Source: Hymenolepis diminuta (taxonomy: Eukaryota > Platyhelminthes > Cestoda > Cyclophyllidea > Hymenolepididae). From it: a DNA stretch of 64,000 nucleotides. The notes under the pieces are model-generated. The model worked only from the letters and a program-made list of their open reading frames with translations. It did not search any database and had not been told where the DNA came from. Positions 1 to 14,095 of this stretch are shown piece after piece (positions within the stretch are counted from its first letter, which is position 1; every line of letters starts with the position of its first letter). Location: contig CAADRB010000032.1 in NCBI GenBank assembly GCA_900708905.1, forward strand, positions 429,427 to 493,426, in the 5' to 3' direction. The translations under genes were made by a program, and so were the position numbers.

Positions 1-3000
1 ATTTCATAGTTATACTTGAAGAAAGTGTTAAGGTTATTAGAGTTTGGAATTCATACCATTGTTAAATGAGGTTTTCCTTGAATTAAATCTAGTATGCTTC
101 ATTATATTAAAAAATGGTTTCATTTATCTACTTCTGGCTGTAAGAATTAGATGAACGCCCGCAATCTTAAATCAGTTGGTAAATGATTTCTCAATGTTAT
201 ATGACTTAATCTCAGCAATGAACACGGAACAATAGGACATTATTCAGAGAGCCACACGTTTTTTGAGAATATGGGCAACTCGATGACCCCAAAATTCAAA
301 TAAAGTGGAAATTTTGATGTTCTAACCATACTATCCACTTCATTTAACCCCTTTTCGCCTTATATCTGACGAGACTTTTTTGTAACTTCTCCTGTTCCAC
401 ACTTTCCATTATTCAAACTTATAAATCGTTTACACTGCCATGAACAATAATAACAAGCTTAGCACTTGCCTTATTTCAAATTTTGGAGGCCTCTAATTCC
501 GCAATCAACTAGAATCAATTGATGCGAAACATCCTTCTAGCCACTTTTTGTACTCTACACTTCTAACTTTTGCCTACATTAAACATTTAATGCAACAAAA
601 TTCAGGCAGATAAAGGATGTAAACTGTTAGAATAATTACTGTGTCTTGAATCTACCCTTTCCGATACAGGAATTTTAAAATATGCAAATTCTCTGTCACA
701 TGATACCTGTGTTTTCATTAAAACGACCAATTAAATAAAAAAGAAGAGTACCGAAAAAACTTTCTAAATCCTCCACCCGACTGTTGATCGATTAATGCTA
801 TTGGAAGATTACCTGTCTTTAGCTATTCAAATTCTCCTATTTCCAACTTAAGCCAAGTTTGAAAAATAGCTTAATTGTTAAATTCTGTTACTGGTAAAAA
901 AATTTATAAATTTGCTTACGTTGTGATTCGGCAAAACAATGAACTCATTTTTATTCAATAAGTATTATTATTGTTTTTTGTTTGTTTCTCTATATTTTTG
1001 TTTGCATAGTAGCCATTTGACACTTTAATTTATTTAACAGTAAAATTTCGAATTTAGATAATAGTATTTGAGAGAAAAAAGCTTGAAAAGGGTTCTACAG
1101 CTGTTATGATGCTTAACATATTCGCAATCCCAGCCTTTAGAGGAAAAAATGCCAAAAAACGTGTTTGCAAATTTATTAAAAGTATTAATAATTAGATAGA
1201 AATTTGCTTTTTTATTAAGTCAAGAGTATGGCTTTGTGTTCATACTAGCTCGATATGGAGTACTTTGGTACAATTTATTATGCTTTCGTAGAGTAAGGCC
1301 GATTTTCTTGAATATTATAAATAAACATTTGTCTAATAAAATTATGATTTTAAAAATTGGTGAGTGCATTTTACCGCCCATTTTATTTGCTATTCTTTAA
1401 AACAGGAAGTTATTTTCTTCCATAAATATCGGTGCGCGCACTTTATGTAAGCGCTAGCATTTATATTTATGGGAATAAATTATTAAATACTCGAGTGACA
1501 CTAATACAAATGTGGGTGGGCTGAATATAGAAATGCACTCGTTTTTTAGGTCATAAACTGGGAAAATCTCGGCACAATTAGGTTCATTTATTACATCTGG
1601 AAAATCTTATTGGCCTCGCCCTCAGGATAATCTGTCATTTGTGATGAGTTTTTACTCCGAATTTGCTGTGTTATTTTGTTTATTTTAAATGTGCTTCCTA
1701 TAGATCCCTAGTTGAATTCTTGATTACTTCGAACCAACGTGCCTTTAAGTATGTTTCTTTCCATTTCTACCTACTTTATTTTGTTTATAGTAAAATCTAA
1801 TATTTACCTTGCAAATCTTTAGTTAAATGTACTAAAGGAGAACAAATGTACTTTAATGCATTATTTAGCATCATATTTGAAAGTGAAAGCAGTTCGATAC
1901 GCGCCAAAAGTTTGCGCTTTTCAAACAAACGAATTTCGAGAGCGAGATCTATAAAATAAAAAGATAATCTCTGCTTAATCGATACTGTTGAAATATAAAG
2001 CATATTATTGATTCAGCTACTAATAAATGCAAAATTCGAAATTCGGATTCATGGTTGGCAGGAATCTTATTTTATATATCCCAATTTTAAAAAATGAATG
2101 TGCCAAATTAGGGTTCTATTCTTTAGCATTTCCCATGACATAAAATATGAACGCAGGAAGGAGAAATATTGTGAAATATAAATGCAAGCAGGCAATTCCT
2201 TTGCGATCAACCTTTTTTCCCATTAAGTTACATAGGACACATGCCGTATTTAGTCTATAAACTGTTCAATTACTTACATTTAATTCAAAATTATAGATAA
2301 TTGTGGGGAGATAGGGCAGGGAATATTCATTTTTAGGCAGTTATTTTGTTCAAATCATGTACTTTCTTATTGTTCTTTTACTGCTTGAAGAAAAGTCTGT
2401 TTAAATCGGTTGATGTGCCATCTGAATTGATAATTCGATCGTTAAGCTCTGGATGGTGCAAGCATGAATTTACTCAGAACATAGGAGACAAAGGTACGTT
2501 GGAGCCATATCTTTATTTTCAATCTTCATTCGATCTCCCTCTCTTGATTCATATTGTTCCTGTGTTCAAATACTTTTCTAGGAGAAAGAACTTTAGATAT
2601 TTCGCCTTGATTCTGTTAATTATAATATTCTATTTTAAACATACTCTTTAAAGCTTCAAACTTAACAAAGTGCAATATTCAATGTCAAATTATGCCATAA
2701 CCTTGTTTAACTTCATTTCTCCCGAAACAATATCGTCGGAAAAATCGGAGAGAAATCGTTCACTAAATAGAGGGTTCATTTATGATTTTAAATACCTAAA
2801 TTGATAATTTTCTAAGAGAGCCTCAACAAACATAAGTTTTCTATATTAAATATAGTCGGGGTGCCCAACGAGAAGGATAGTTTTTGTGGTTCAGGATAGG
2901 TTACCTTTTGGGACACAGTGACTTGCATATGAGACTTCCCTCCATTCTCAAGTATACCGTGTTCTTCATCAAAACAGTTGTTTACACAACATGCTTGATA

Positions 3001-6000
3001 TGTGTTCTAGTCAATTTTTAATCTTATTCGACCTCTGTACTTAGTTCCTAACATATTTCAGCTTGTACTAGAGCTAAAAAATCATTTTGTGAGTATAGTA
3101 GGTAGTTATAAACTTTGGATTAGCATCCAAATAACGATAAATTAGATCGAGATGCTACTTGATGCAAAGCCTGCGAGTTTTCTAGTATAGGAACAGGTAC
3201 ATAAATTTCAAATCGGGCGTTGCTGGTCTCTGAATGTTTATGAAGAGAAGATATATGTTGAGACACTCGTTAATGCTGGGGTCAACATGTGCGTTGTCAA
3301 ATAAAAAATGAATTTTTTCGGCATGTCTCCCCTAGAGATATTTTGTCTGGCCTTTCTAATACACACAATTCCAACAGTCACGTATTATCACAATAATGCA
3401 TGGGAATATGTTCCGGCGTCTTTATTCTAGGATTGCATGTATTTTTGAATGTATAAGATTAAATGGATTACTTTCAGATTGATAAATGGCTAAATAGCAT
3501 TTCTTTGAATCTCGTCTAATTTGGACGGAGGACAAAAATTTCCCTTTCTGAATGGAAATATATGATTAATCTGTTTGAAAAAAGAGCATGAAAGCTTTTC
3601 TATGCAATATTTTTAGCTGGTACGGATAAAAAAAATACAGAAAATGTAGACCATGGTACACAGAAAATTCTATGCTCAATTATTCTTAAATTTGAACAAG
3701 AGTGGAGTAGGATAGTTCAGATTTCGCTAATGGATTTGCGGTCTAAAAATATTGAAATGACACGCTGCAGATTTGTCAAACAATTCAAACATTTATAAAT
3801 GTTAAAGAAATCTAAGAAGTCGGAAAGGACGCCTAACTTTAAAGGAGTTTTTCTATCCTGCTCCCGGAAATGAATTTGCGGCAAGTGAATTGGAGAAGTT
3901 AGAGTCCAAATAAGTACGATCTACGGAATTTACAAGAGACTTTCATTTATCAACAAATAAAGTGAGTGAGTACGATTTCTAAAATTATTCATTTTTTTCC
4001 ATTATTATGTTTTGATCAGCACTGATAGATGAGTAAATAGTTGACTGATTTTTTTCAGTTGATTATTCAAGAGCAAAATGTTGAGCTTTATAGTTTTCTG
4101 AGGAATTTTTTGAGCTAAATTAAATGAAAAGATATGAGCGATCAAGCTTCATTCCTAACCGATGAATTTTAATCAGTAGAAAACGCTATTCGAGAGAGAA
4201 ATGTATGTAACAACTTATTGTCCTGCAACTATCCTCCAGCACCAAGTTATATGCGGAGTTAATTGATATAATTAAAAAGCCTTCTAAATATGCTTAGATA
4301 AATTGAATAAATAACACTTACTATCTTTACTAACGAAGCGCAACTTAATATCTCTAAATTACTCAAATCAGACAAATTTGATGAACGTTGAGATATCAAT
4401 CCTGACTCTAGATTTTGAAGAAATGTTTTCTTTCCAAAGGTGAACCGATTAAAATTTTGATTCTCAAGTCATTTCAAAAAGTACAATACTGAATGTTATA
4501 TCTCTCTCAATTAAAAACGTAACCTTAAAATCCAATTCAATAATGATTAATGTTTAACTAAGTGGACTTATCAAATTAGTAGAGTACCTCTTAACACTGA
4601 TTAATGATTCACACGACGGGTGTTTGGCATTCCTCTATAAAAATCTTTTACTCATTACTCTTTCTAATTCTCAAATGCTGCAACATTAACGCTGAAGTTT
4701 CCCTATTCAGGAGAGTTTTTTAAATAGATAAGTAATATAGGTCAAATATTTCTCATTAAGTAAATTCTATCTCCATTATGCCTGAAATGCCTTGGATAGT
4801 CTTACCTACCTGTTATGTATTGTAAGAAGATTCAAACGAATTGGGACAACCATTTAGTTAAATCAATTGGTCAACAAACTCTAGACATTGTCGACGTCAT
4901 CTTACACTGAGTTAAATGATAAACTTTTGTATTGGGATATTGTTTGATTAAATAACCACTTACACAAACCTCTTGTTTCAAAAATTCACTATTTGCTTTT
5001 CTCAATCATCCCCCTTGTTTCAAACATTATTGGGTAAGCTCGCCATTCTCTTATTCAACTACTCCTTAATGATTGTTATTAATAAGTATTTGCTTTTCCG
5101 TGGATAATAACAATATCAGGAAAAAAGAACAATGCATTGCATAGTTTCTAACCTGGTACGACGGAAAATCGGAAAATCTCGTTTATAAGCGTTCTAAAAT
5201 TACCTTGTATTATTTTAAATTCGTAATTCCTAACCACTTTAATGATTATCACATTCCAAGATTCGTTAGTACTTTCTCATAAAGCAACTTTGAAGATCGC
5301 CCCGCAGTTGTTGACGCTTGAATTTAATAGCAGCATTTCTCTTGAGAGTTGCAGCTGTTATAGCCAGGTTTCATACACTCAGTGGATTGCTGAAATTAAA
5401 TGATCAAACTTTACATTAGTGAGCTCTTTATTACTGATTTGCCAATTCATTTGACCTTTTACTCGACAGAATTTTTATTTTTAGTCTATAAATGCCAAAT
5501 AACCCTTAAGCAATTTTAAAATTTTTGGAATTTGGAAGTCAGTTAGAGTCCAAGTGATTTTATTATTATAAAATTTCTTCAATTTTGAATTTCCGAGCAT
5601 TAGCATTATAACGCACGGAAAGGCGAAAAAAGTATTTTTGTAATTTTTTTCAGGAAAAGCAAGGTCAAATAAGGATAAAGGAGGGCCAATCGTAAAGATG
5701 TTAAGAAACAAGTCAGAGTGTCAAGAAAGTCTCACTTCATTTGCTTTTCTTCATATGGGTGGCATGATTTTTTGCTTAATCGCTACTCCACTGCTCAAAG
5801 TTCCAAAGTGCAAATATCGATATTTGGCTCCTGTCACACCAACTTAATTATAATTCAGTCCTTTCTGACTGATTAATTAGGATCGTCTTACCACTTCAAT
5901 TCTATTTTTTTCAAAGGCCCAGAAGGCAGATTTATTTTAAACGGTTACATTATCAATAGTATAGCAAAGCTCACCAGTGTTAAATCCAGAGAAAATATGA

Positions 6001-8485
6001 CAATTTCATAATAAAAGTTTACATGTACTTAGACCTTTCCAAAATTTTCTTCAAATTTTAATTAATATTTGCATGATAATTTTTTCCAAGAATTTTCCTT
6101 CCTACCTAATTGAAAGAGATCCTTTCAGACGGTACACTCTTAATTTCGCAGGCAGTTTAACTAAATATGATCAGTGCTTGTGATTTACAGCTCGAGACAG
6201 CACTGTTTTCCATCATTAAAGCACTTCACTTATTTGAATTGATTTTATTTAAGATAAACATGCAGAAAGCTATAAAATTTTTTTCAAGGGAACGCTCTCC
6301 CCATTTCCTATGAATTATATATTTAGTCTGGCCTTATTTTAGCTATTAAAAATTAACTTAAGTTCCTGTAAATTCAATAATTATGCCAATAATACTCAAT
6401 AGGAATGGTGGATTAAAAGCTCTGAGTCTTTTTTAATCAGAGACCACTTTCTACACAAGATAAATATTAGAGGTTGATACAGGTTAAACTGTTCATGATC
6501 TCAAAGATCAGAAGTACGATGCCTATCTGTACAAACTCGTAAAGTGGAATGGCCAAACGTGATAAATAAATATGGCTATTGAAAGTGACAGAATTTGATC
6601 TTCTCGTCGTTAAGGTTTTATGACACCACTCCTCTTCTCAGAATGAACGTAGGAGAGTGCTTTCGTAACTTTTCATACATTCTGATGTTTAACATAAACA
6701 ATATTGTAAAACACATTTCCAATAAATATGGAATAATCTGCAATTACTCAGTACAAATACTCGGATCCGAATTTATTTTAATTTGACATAAAATATTACC
6801 AAATAGATTAGTAAAATGGAAAACACCATATCATAATTGTCAATAACCACAACTTTTTAGCATTCAAAAATGATTAAACTTCAGATTCTTGTATATATAG
6901 GGGGATTGAGCATATGACAAAATGGCTCTATCTTGACATAAAATGGTCATTATGATGTGGAAAAGTGCAAACCACCACTAGAGCACGTTTTAAATTATTA
7001 TCCAGGTGATTCTGAAATTGCTTCTGTTTATTCTGTGTTTCTGTTCTATTTCTCTCTACTTCCGGTATTCTGCAAGCACTATCTTCATATATAATACAAG
7101 CAATTCTGTATTTATCAAATTTGCATTAAGGCTCTGCGTTCCTTGGAAATGCTATTGTCATGCTTAAATTCTTCCAAATGACAAAAGAATATGTAAAAGC
7201 AACATGCTGTGAATGTTTTTCTGTATAAATAGAGCAATAATGGCTGCTTGTTCAGTCCTTCGTTAATGCACAAGGCACAGGCCAAATGGAAAGATTGACA
7301 TGACTGGCAATTATGCCTGGGAAATTAATTCAATTTTATATATCAATATACTTTATCGGCTTTTAATATGCTCATTTTAGTTGGACCATTAACTTCCTTA
7401 AGAGGTATCATTTTAAAAAGTAACTTTGGTTTCGGTCGTTTTATTGCCATCACATTAATGTTAATAACGTTTTATGTAAGTTTCAAGTTTTCAGCAACAC
7501 GGAAGATAAAAATATTAAAATCACACTGGTCATGCATTCAAAATCCCATATCTTAATAGATTTAAACTTCTCCGAATCATTAATAGTTCTGAACGACTCA
7601 AGGGCTCCTTGTCATCCGATCGAACGTCCATGATCCATCTGAGAGATTTTAGTTTGATTAAATTCCAAAAATGATATGATCTTCTTGAGTGGACCTGGAA
7701 TTATCCACTGCAAATACTGACCAACCCTAAAATCTCTTCAATGTGCAGGAATTATTCATCCGCTCACTCTCCTCCTGTAGAATAAATGCTCTATTGCAGT
7801 TCTGTCTTCATATTTCTCTAGTTCTCTATTTCCCTTCAGGAGCCATAAATGTCATGCTATTCCATATATAGAGACACGCCGAAATCACCCAATCTTCAAT
7901 TTCTCTCTCGTGATTTCTAGTCTTTCTCCATCATATTCCATCTCCTTGTGCTGTGAAGATTCTATATGATAATGATGGTTTAGACAGAATCTATTCTCAA
8001 GGTTTCAGATCTCTAAATTGTCTCTTTCTTCTACGGATAACAAAATTATCAGCAAAAATCCTGATTAATGTCTCTTAAAGTGACAAATAATAGGCAAACA
8101 TCTTTTATCCTGTTGTCTCTGAATGTGAGCATATTTCTTTTATGCTCATAGTTTAAAATTTGCAAAATATCACGGATTTTATTATAAATAATATTTTTAT
8201 TTTGAATCTATTATGGAAAAATGCATTAAAACGTGGGATGGTCGATTAGTAAGAATGTTTTTTAATAACATCCACATGCACTAATAATAAGAACTTCTAG
8301 GCCTAAAAGGTAGTGGTGCACGTCCCATAGACACAAGTGAACCGACAAATCCCAAATTGGCATACTCAACGCATAAAATGCCTTAAAACTATGGTCTGTG
8401 TTTCTCTAAATTTTTCTTGAACATTTTGGCTAATAACAAGAATCGTCGGAATAAAATTAAGACATTTTTTGGGTCTTATTGCATT
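1..8485. other. AT-rich stretch without a recognisable gene
   Basis: I see no ORF here with a recognisable domain, no convincing exon chain and no tRNA or rRNA. The longest frames (about 100 codons near 2346-2651 and 60-76 codons elsewhere) have hydrophobic, AT-driven composition typical of chance frames. The stretch could be intergenic, or a long intron of a gene outside the window. Confidence 0.6.
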
Positions 8486-8489
8486 TATC

Positions 8490-8844
8490 TGTGGGGTTCA
8501 CAACGCTTACAAGGCTGACTGAATCACGTGCGCTAGAACTTTCCGGGAAGTGCGAGGATGTAACCGGTCGCGTTGAGAACAAGCCTGGATGTGTGTGCAG
8601 AGACCTCCTGGACCAATCACCAATCAAGATCCCCGCAGCCTAGCGTGGTTTTGTATTTAATGACTAAGATTTTGACTCACAAAAACTACGAAGTGGTCAG
8701 TAAACCTTCTCCATTAAGCATCTTTCCGGTTCTTACCACTTGGGGCATAGCTTAGCTAATTTGGGAGTGAATCGGTAGGAGAAGATTCTGCTAGAGGCTA
8801 TTTGGAGTGCTTAGGAGGATTATTTAGGTGTAGCATCCGCTACA
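8490..8844 (+). mobile_element. Solo LTR, family B (355 bp)
   Basis: The element begins TG (TGTGGGGTTCAC) and ends CA (ATCCGCTACA). It is flanked by a perfect 4-bp direct repeat, TATC, at 8486-8489 and 8845-8848, as expected for a target-site duplication left by a Ty3/gypsy-type integrase. Much of its body aligns by eye, in reverse complement, to about 23020-23371. Its last bases also match the LTR-end/primer-site junction at 25266. No internal region is present, so it is a solo LTR formed by LTR-LTR recombination. The 60-codon frame inside it is not a gene. Confidence 0.8.
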
Positions 8845-8848
8845 TATC

Positions 8849-10435
8849 TCATTAATTAGCTCTCATTCCCACTAATTGTGAAATAATTATAAATATTCAA
8901 TGATTTATAAGGAAAGACAACTCTCACCTAATTTACTATCCAGTAGTTTCATGAATCTGTTTACTCTCTCTCTCTCTCTCTATTTACTTGGTAATCAGTA
9001 GAATTCCATTTTTCAGTGGTCCTTTAAAATATCTTACTGACTGCCTACTTCGTTCTTCATGGGAGGAGATGAGAAGCCGGCATCTACTTCAACTATTCTG
9101 CAGGTACTCGGGAAAAAGGCAGTTTTATCAAATGTCTGTCAAATTGATGCTGTTTTTCTTCCGCTGTCTTATCCTAAATGTCGTTTTTTGGCAGGAAAAT
9201 GTTTTTATTCCAATCAATTATTCAGCAAAGTATCAATAAAAATAATTTAGCACGTAATTCCTAGAATGATGCTCACATGAGCGGAATAAGACGAAGAAGA
9301 GAATTATGGGGAAGAAATATTATACCGGGTTATGATTTATTTAGACGTCGGTCGTTCCTTGGAGAAGAGTTCCTAATTTACTACTGGGATTTTCCAGTTA
9401 GTATTTGAAACTCATTTAAACAAGAATTTCAAATTTCAAATTCTCTCTACTTCCAGGAAATTGTTGAGCTAAATAAGAAATAAAATACTGATATCACCTA
9501 CAGCAAGGCAAAAAAAATGCATTTTTTTATTTTTGAAAAGCGACAGAAATAGGTTAACAAAGTAGGATAATGGCTAGGCGATGGGAAAGATGCTGGGAAA
9601 CAACTAAAGGCTGTTTCAATAGTAGAACACAAATAGTTGCATAGGTCAAAGTGTGTTGAGTAAACCACGAGGAGAATTCGAGAGTAAGAGATAGATGAGA
9701 GGGAATCATTGGAGTCAGTAAGTGACAAGTGTGGATCTATATAGTCGCATATAGAAAGAATACCATAAATAGACACTGAACTCTAGCAAATCTCATTTAA
9801 TGACCACTTAATTAGCTTATTCTGATAAAATAAAACACTAAAAATAAAATAAATAAAATAAATCACTTGGGGGCATACGATAATTATCTTCAGGGGACTT
9901 GAGATTAGGGTAGGGTGACGCACCTCAAACGTCACTATGAGGTGGAGAGAATTAGGTCTCAGAGAGTAGTGATAGCATAGATAAAAATCTGGGAAGCGCA
10001 AGGGTTTCATCCTTCAAGAGTAAAGTCAAAGTATTAAACTGTCACACTTTATTTTATATTTGGATTTGGGTCTTAAAATATTCGCATTAAGTTAATGCGA
10101 CTGTTTACTTTCACTAATTCCTCAAATCGCCACTTTTTATATGGCTCTCAATGCAATGCATTTGTATTCAATAATGGATACCAATTTAAACGGAATATGG
10201 TCGGATAAGTAAAAACAGAAATTAAATACATTGATTGAAATTTTGAGAGTTAAGTTAATCGAATAAGGTAAAGGTAGCCAGATTGAACTTTCGAACATTT
10301 TAAATGAAGCTTTGACCACCCAGTAAAGTTTAATAATATTATCGGTATATAGAACAAATAAACAAACAATGATTATCATAATCTGATTTCCTTATCCTCT
10401 ATATGAGGATAATACTGTGTGTCAGTATTTAAGAG
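8849..10435. other. Gene-less AT-rich stretch
   Basis: Nothing coding is recognised. A short CT microsatellite lies at about 8963-8981 and an A/T-rich AAATAAAA-like run near 9838-9862. Two minus-strand frames (9498-9776 and 9783-10010) have no recognisable domain and no supporting splice pattern. Confidence 0.5.
8963..8981. repeat. (CT)n microsatellite
   Basis: A perfect CT dinucleotide run of about nine units, read directly from the sequence. Confidence 0.9.
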
Positions 10436-10439
10436 AGGT

Positions 10440-10650
10440 GTTACCAGTACTTCAATTAGGTAAAGGGAGGGTTTCTCGACTCTGATCAGGTGAGAATGGC
10501 TCTTTTATTAAACGGAAGTAGTCAAGGTCGAAGATTATCCGCATTACTGATGGGCACCGAATAGCGTTGATCTCATGACCTCTGACTTGGCAAAGGTCAG
10601 ACGTACACTTTGACCAGTGCAACGGCCGAGCTGACAATAAATTTTTTGGG
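10440..10650 (-). repeat. Degenerate tRNA-derived SINE-like copy A
   Basis: On the minus strand, a box-A-like stretch (GTTGCACTGGTCAAAGTGTA) is followed by a box-B-like one (AGAGGTCATGAGATCAACG). The segment around AAGTCAGAGGTCATGAG recurs in the copy near 17140-17290, and more loosely near 45590 and 63044. The boundaries are approximate. The promoter boxes are too degenerate for a functional tRNA. Confidence 0.4.
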
Positions 10651-10669
10651 TTTTCCTTACGCATCTTCA

Positions 10670-12500
10670 GATCCTGCTCCTGATAGCAACCGTTTCTAGC
10701 TTTCTCAGCTTATATCGTTACTATTATCTTTTCTCCGTTTTAGGCCGCATCTTTACATTATTAAATTGCTATCTTATTGTGGTAAGCTCTGAAATACAAC
10801 ATCACATATACGAACTGTTTATGAGGAGCGTAGTAAATGGTTTATAGACAATTATGCTTATCGAAAAAATGACAGAGTATATCAACTTTTATCTTTAGTT
10901 AAAATGTTCATCAGGGTTAATTATTCTTTCTCCTTGCATTATTATTACCGATAAACAGAATATGTAATCAGATTATCAAAACCCACTATTTTTAACATAT
11001 TCTGATGGGTCGGAAAGACAAACTTCTATTGCGACGCCGTGCCGCAGATTGTTAGTAGAATGAAATAGTTGTAGTTAACTAAATATATAGTGTACTTAAA
11101 CGTGCTAGAAGGCCTAATCTTCACCTCTTCATGAGTCTGAGAAATGCTATCCAATGAAAACATAATAAATATAAATTTTTGAGTATTCAAAAATATCGCC
11201 CTTCTGTTTTTTTCTTAACAACGCAAAAGAAATAAAATTTTACTTTAACAACACATTCGACAGAGCCATACTATTAATCATCTAGCATGCAGCGTGAGCT
11301 GCGCACTTCCGTTTAAAGTTACTCACATCACGACTAAATGACATAGATGATAATGCGTAGAACTGAAAATACTCTCGCATTGTTTATTAGGACTTCCGAT
11401 CTTCGTTGCATGGGAAACGTTCAGCTTTTTAAAAATATAAATACTTACGGTACATTAACAATATTGGCGCTTTTAAATTTAATGTTATTCAATCGGAATA
11501 CCCCTTTAAGTAGGGTTTTATATTAGTAATAGGATCGAATGCCATATTATGGAGATTGTTCCAAAAAGATTAGCAGCTGTAGAGGACAATAATCCTAAAA
11601 ATCATATTTTTGTCATGGGAATGTAATGTAGGTAGTGGAAGTTATGAAGATAAAAATTTTTGCATGATGGTGTCAGTAATAAACGGGACATTGCATGTAA
11701 ACAACAGCAAATTTAATATAATGGGATAGAGAGACTAGGATCAGAATTGACAAAGTTCATCAGTGCAAAATAACAACGTTTTGAAAATTCGGACAAGCAA
11801 ATTAAAATCCAAGATATTTGAAAACGGCAGAGCAAAACATCCTTAAAATATACGTTATGAAAACTGTAACATTTAAAAGATTGGCAAAACAATATATTTT
11901 TAATAACTGAATAAACCTTCTTGAGTACCACAAGCCCAATGTTGGTCTTTCATACACGATAGTTAAAAAACGGGGAAAAATTTATAATATCATAAATAAT
12001 AATCAACGAAAAAATAAGAATTTAGACTAATTCCAAGACATTGATCTGCTTTAAGATGACGCTGGAAAACAGACATAACTATTATCCAAACCACTTCTTA
12101 ATCGATATTCGTATAGTCGACACAATCGATAAAACACGTATGAAATTGTAAATATAAGACTATAGCTGATTATGCACAAAAATTTTGCCGATAAATAAGA
12201 GTCACGAACAAATTTTAAAACAAGTTCGACTGCATCATTTCAACAAGGTAAAAAAATCAAATAAATTAAAAACTGACGATTGAGAAATAAAATATCATAT
12301 TTGCATACATTATCATATTTTAAAATAAATAAACATATAAAACAAAAATATATGAATGGTGATGATTATAATATGATTCTAAAACAGCCATTCATACTTA
12401 AGAAAGCGTCTCTGAAGGTCACACTTTTGGTGTGCGTAAAGGCGTTGATTACTAATACCAAAATGGTAATATTTAGATTTACTAATATAATGGGGAATTT
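10670..12500. other. Gene-less stretch upstream of PSMD7
   Basis: AT-rich with no recognised coding exon. It should contain the PSMD7 promoter, but no clear core element can be assigned. The 80-codon frame at 12280-12522 overlaps the PSMD7 start in another frame and is not considered real. Confidence 0.45.
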
Positions 12501-12518
12501 TAGGCAGTCGATGTTGAA

Positions 12519-13714
12519 ATGAAAGATGCTACTTCAAATGTCATTAAGGTGAAAAAGCCGGAGCATCCGAAGATTTCTAAGGTGACCGTGCATCCTCTCG
12601 TTCTCCTCGGTGTCGTCGACCATTTCAACCGTGTTGGTAAAATTAGCGGCGGTCAAAAGCGTGTTGTTGGTGTTCTTTTGGGAGCTCTGCGTGGTAGTGT
12701 TCTAGATGTCAGCAACTGTTTTGCGGTTCCATTCGAAGAAGATCTGACGGACCCGAATGTATGGTTTCTTGATCATGACTATTTAGAAAATATGTTTGCG
12801 ATGTTCAAGAAAGTCAATGGTACGCTTTTTTTCCTACCCTAAACTTTTAAAATTAGCTCGCGAACGTATTGTGGGCTGGTATCACTCGGGCCCGAAACTG
12901 TACACAAACGATATTAAGATCAACGAACTTTTCAGAAAATACACACCGAATTCGGTTCTTGTTGTTGTCGACGTAAAGACGAATGAAAGTGATGGAATCC
13001 CTACTGAAGCTTACATTGCAGTTGAGGAAGTTCATGATGTTAGTATTTGCATTCCTATCAGCAATCGATAAAAAGCATCGTATTTCCGTCGTAAATGATC
13101 GTTTTCTTCGCTTTTTGTAGGATGGAACTCCAACTACAAAGACGTTTGATCATCTCCTTTCTGAAATCGGCGCTGAAGAAGCAGAGGAGGTTGGTGTTGA
13201 ACACCTGTTGAGGTTAGCGTCAATGAATAAATCATCGTTTGATGCTTTTAATACGGTCTGTGATTGATATCCTTTATCTTCCAGAGATATAAAGGACTCA
13301 TCTTTGGGTAGTTTGACCCAGCGTATCGACGCGAAGTTGGGCGGTCTCAGTGGAATGTTACGTCAACTGGATGAAATCCACAATTACCTCCAACTTGTGA
13401 CAAGCAAACAATTACCAATTAATCATCAGGTTATGTACAAATTGCAGGATATGTTCAACCTTTTGCCAGATGTAGGAATGAATGATATGATTCGATCTCT
13501 CAATATGACCTCCAATGATCAGATGCTAAACATCTACGTGGCTTGTGTAATGCGAGCTATTCTTGCTCTCCATGATCTGATCAACAATAAGTTGGCAAAT
13601 CGGGAGAGTGAGAGGAATGAAGATGAGGGCAAAAAAGTATCGAAACCCGTTCCCACGGTGGATCAATCCAAGGAAGAAGCGAGTGCCGAGAAACCCGTCG
13701 AAAAGAAGGCGTAA
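12519..13714 (+). CDS. PSMD7: 26S proteasome non-ATPase regulatory subunit 7 (Rpn8), four exons
   Basis: Rpn8 is a structural subunit of the 19S proteasome lid. It pairs with the deubiquitinase Rpn11 through its MPN domain. Exons are 12519-12819, 12857-13038, 13121-13212 and 13285-13714, with GT-AG introns of 37, 82 and 72 nt. The joined frame gives 334 residues, close to the family's usual length. The MPN core starts at about residue 24 ([17 protein letters not shown]) and includes [10 protein letters not shown] and [11 protein letters not shown]. The first splice restores [19 protein letters not shown]. At that site the metal-binding HxH...D pattern of Rpn11 is replaced by YHSGPKL, as expected for the inactive partner. 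The C-terminal half carries [20 protein letters not shown] and FNLLPDVG, then a charged Lys/Glu tail. The ATG was chosen because the conserved domain begins soon after it. A 3-codon upstream ORF (ATG TTG AAA TGA) overlaps that ATG, and an AG after GGGGAATTTT just upstream could be a 5' intron or trans-splice acceptor. Confidence 0.96.
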
Positions 13715-14095
13715 AAGAAGGTTTTGCACATTTTCTGAATTATTCGTAAACCTACATTTTCATTGAAAATACAAGTGTTTTCTCAAATCACTTATGTCAT
13801 TTGACAAACTTAGCTTATATTTTATCTTTTATTTGCAATACGTAAAAAATTTTGATTAATTCATAGTACAACTCGATGATGCATATCATAACATTATTCT
13901 CGTTAAATTCTTTCCATACGATTGCAGATTTGGTCCATTAAACTTTGTGTTCTGAATCCTACTAGTGTTTTTATTAATACTACTTTTTTGTCGAGATTGA
14001 ATTTATTGTCCAAGCAACAACTCGAGCTAACTAATCTCTAGTGAGAAACGTTGGAGCTTTTACAGGTATGCCTTTAGCTAATAAGGCGCCGTAAT
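13715..14095. other. Short convergent intergenic region
   Basis: Lies between the PSMD7 stop (plus) and the last exon of the small minus-strand gene ending at 14096. It should hold both 3' ends. No canonical AATAAA is obvious directly after the PSMD7 stop. Confidence 0.5.

Noticed and set aside
2346..2651. 101-codon plus-strand frame
   Set aside because: Phe/Leu/Ile-rich composition expected from T-rich DNA, with no motif.
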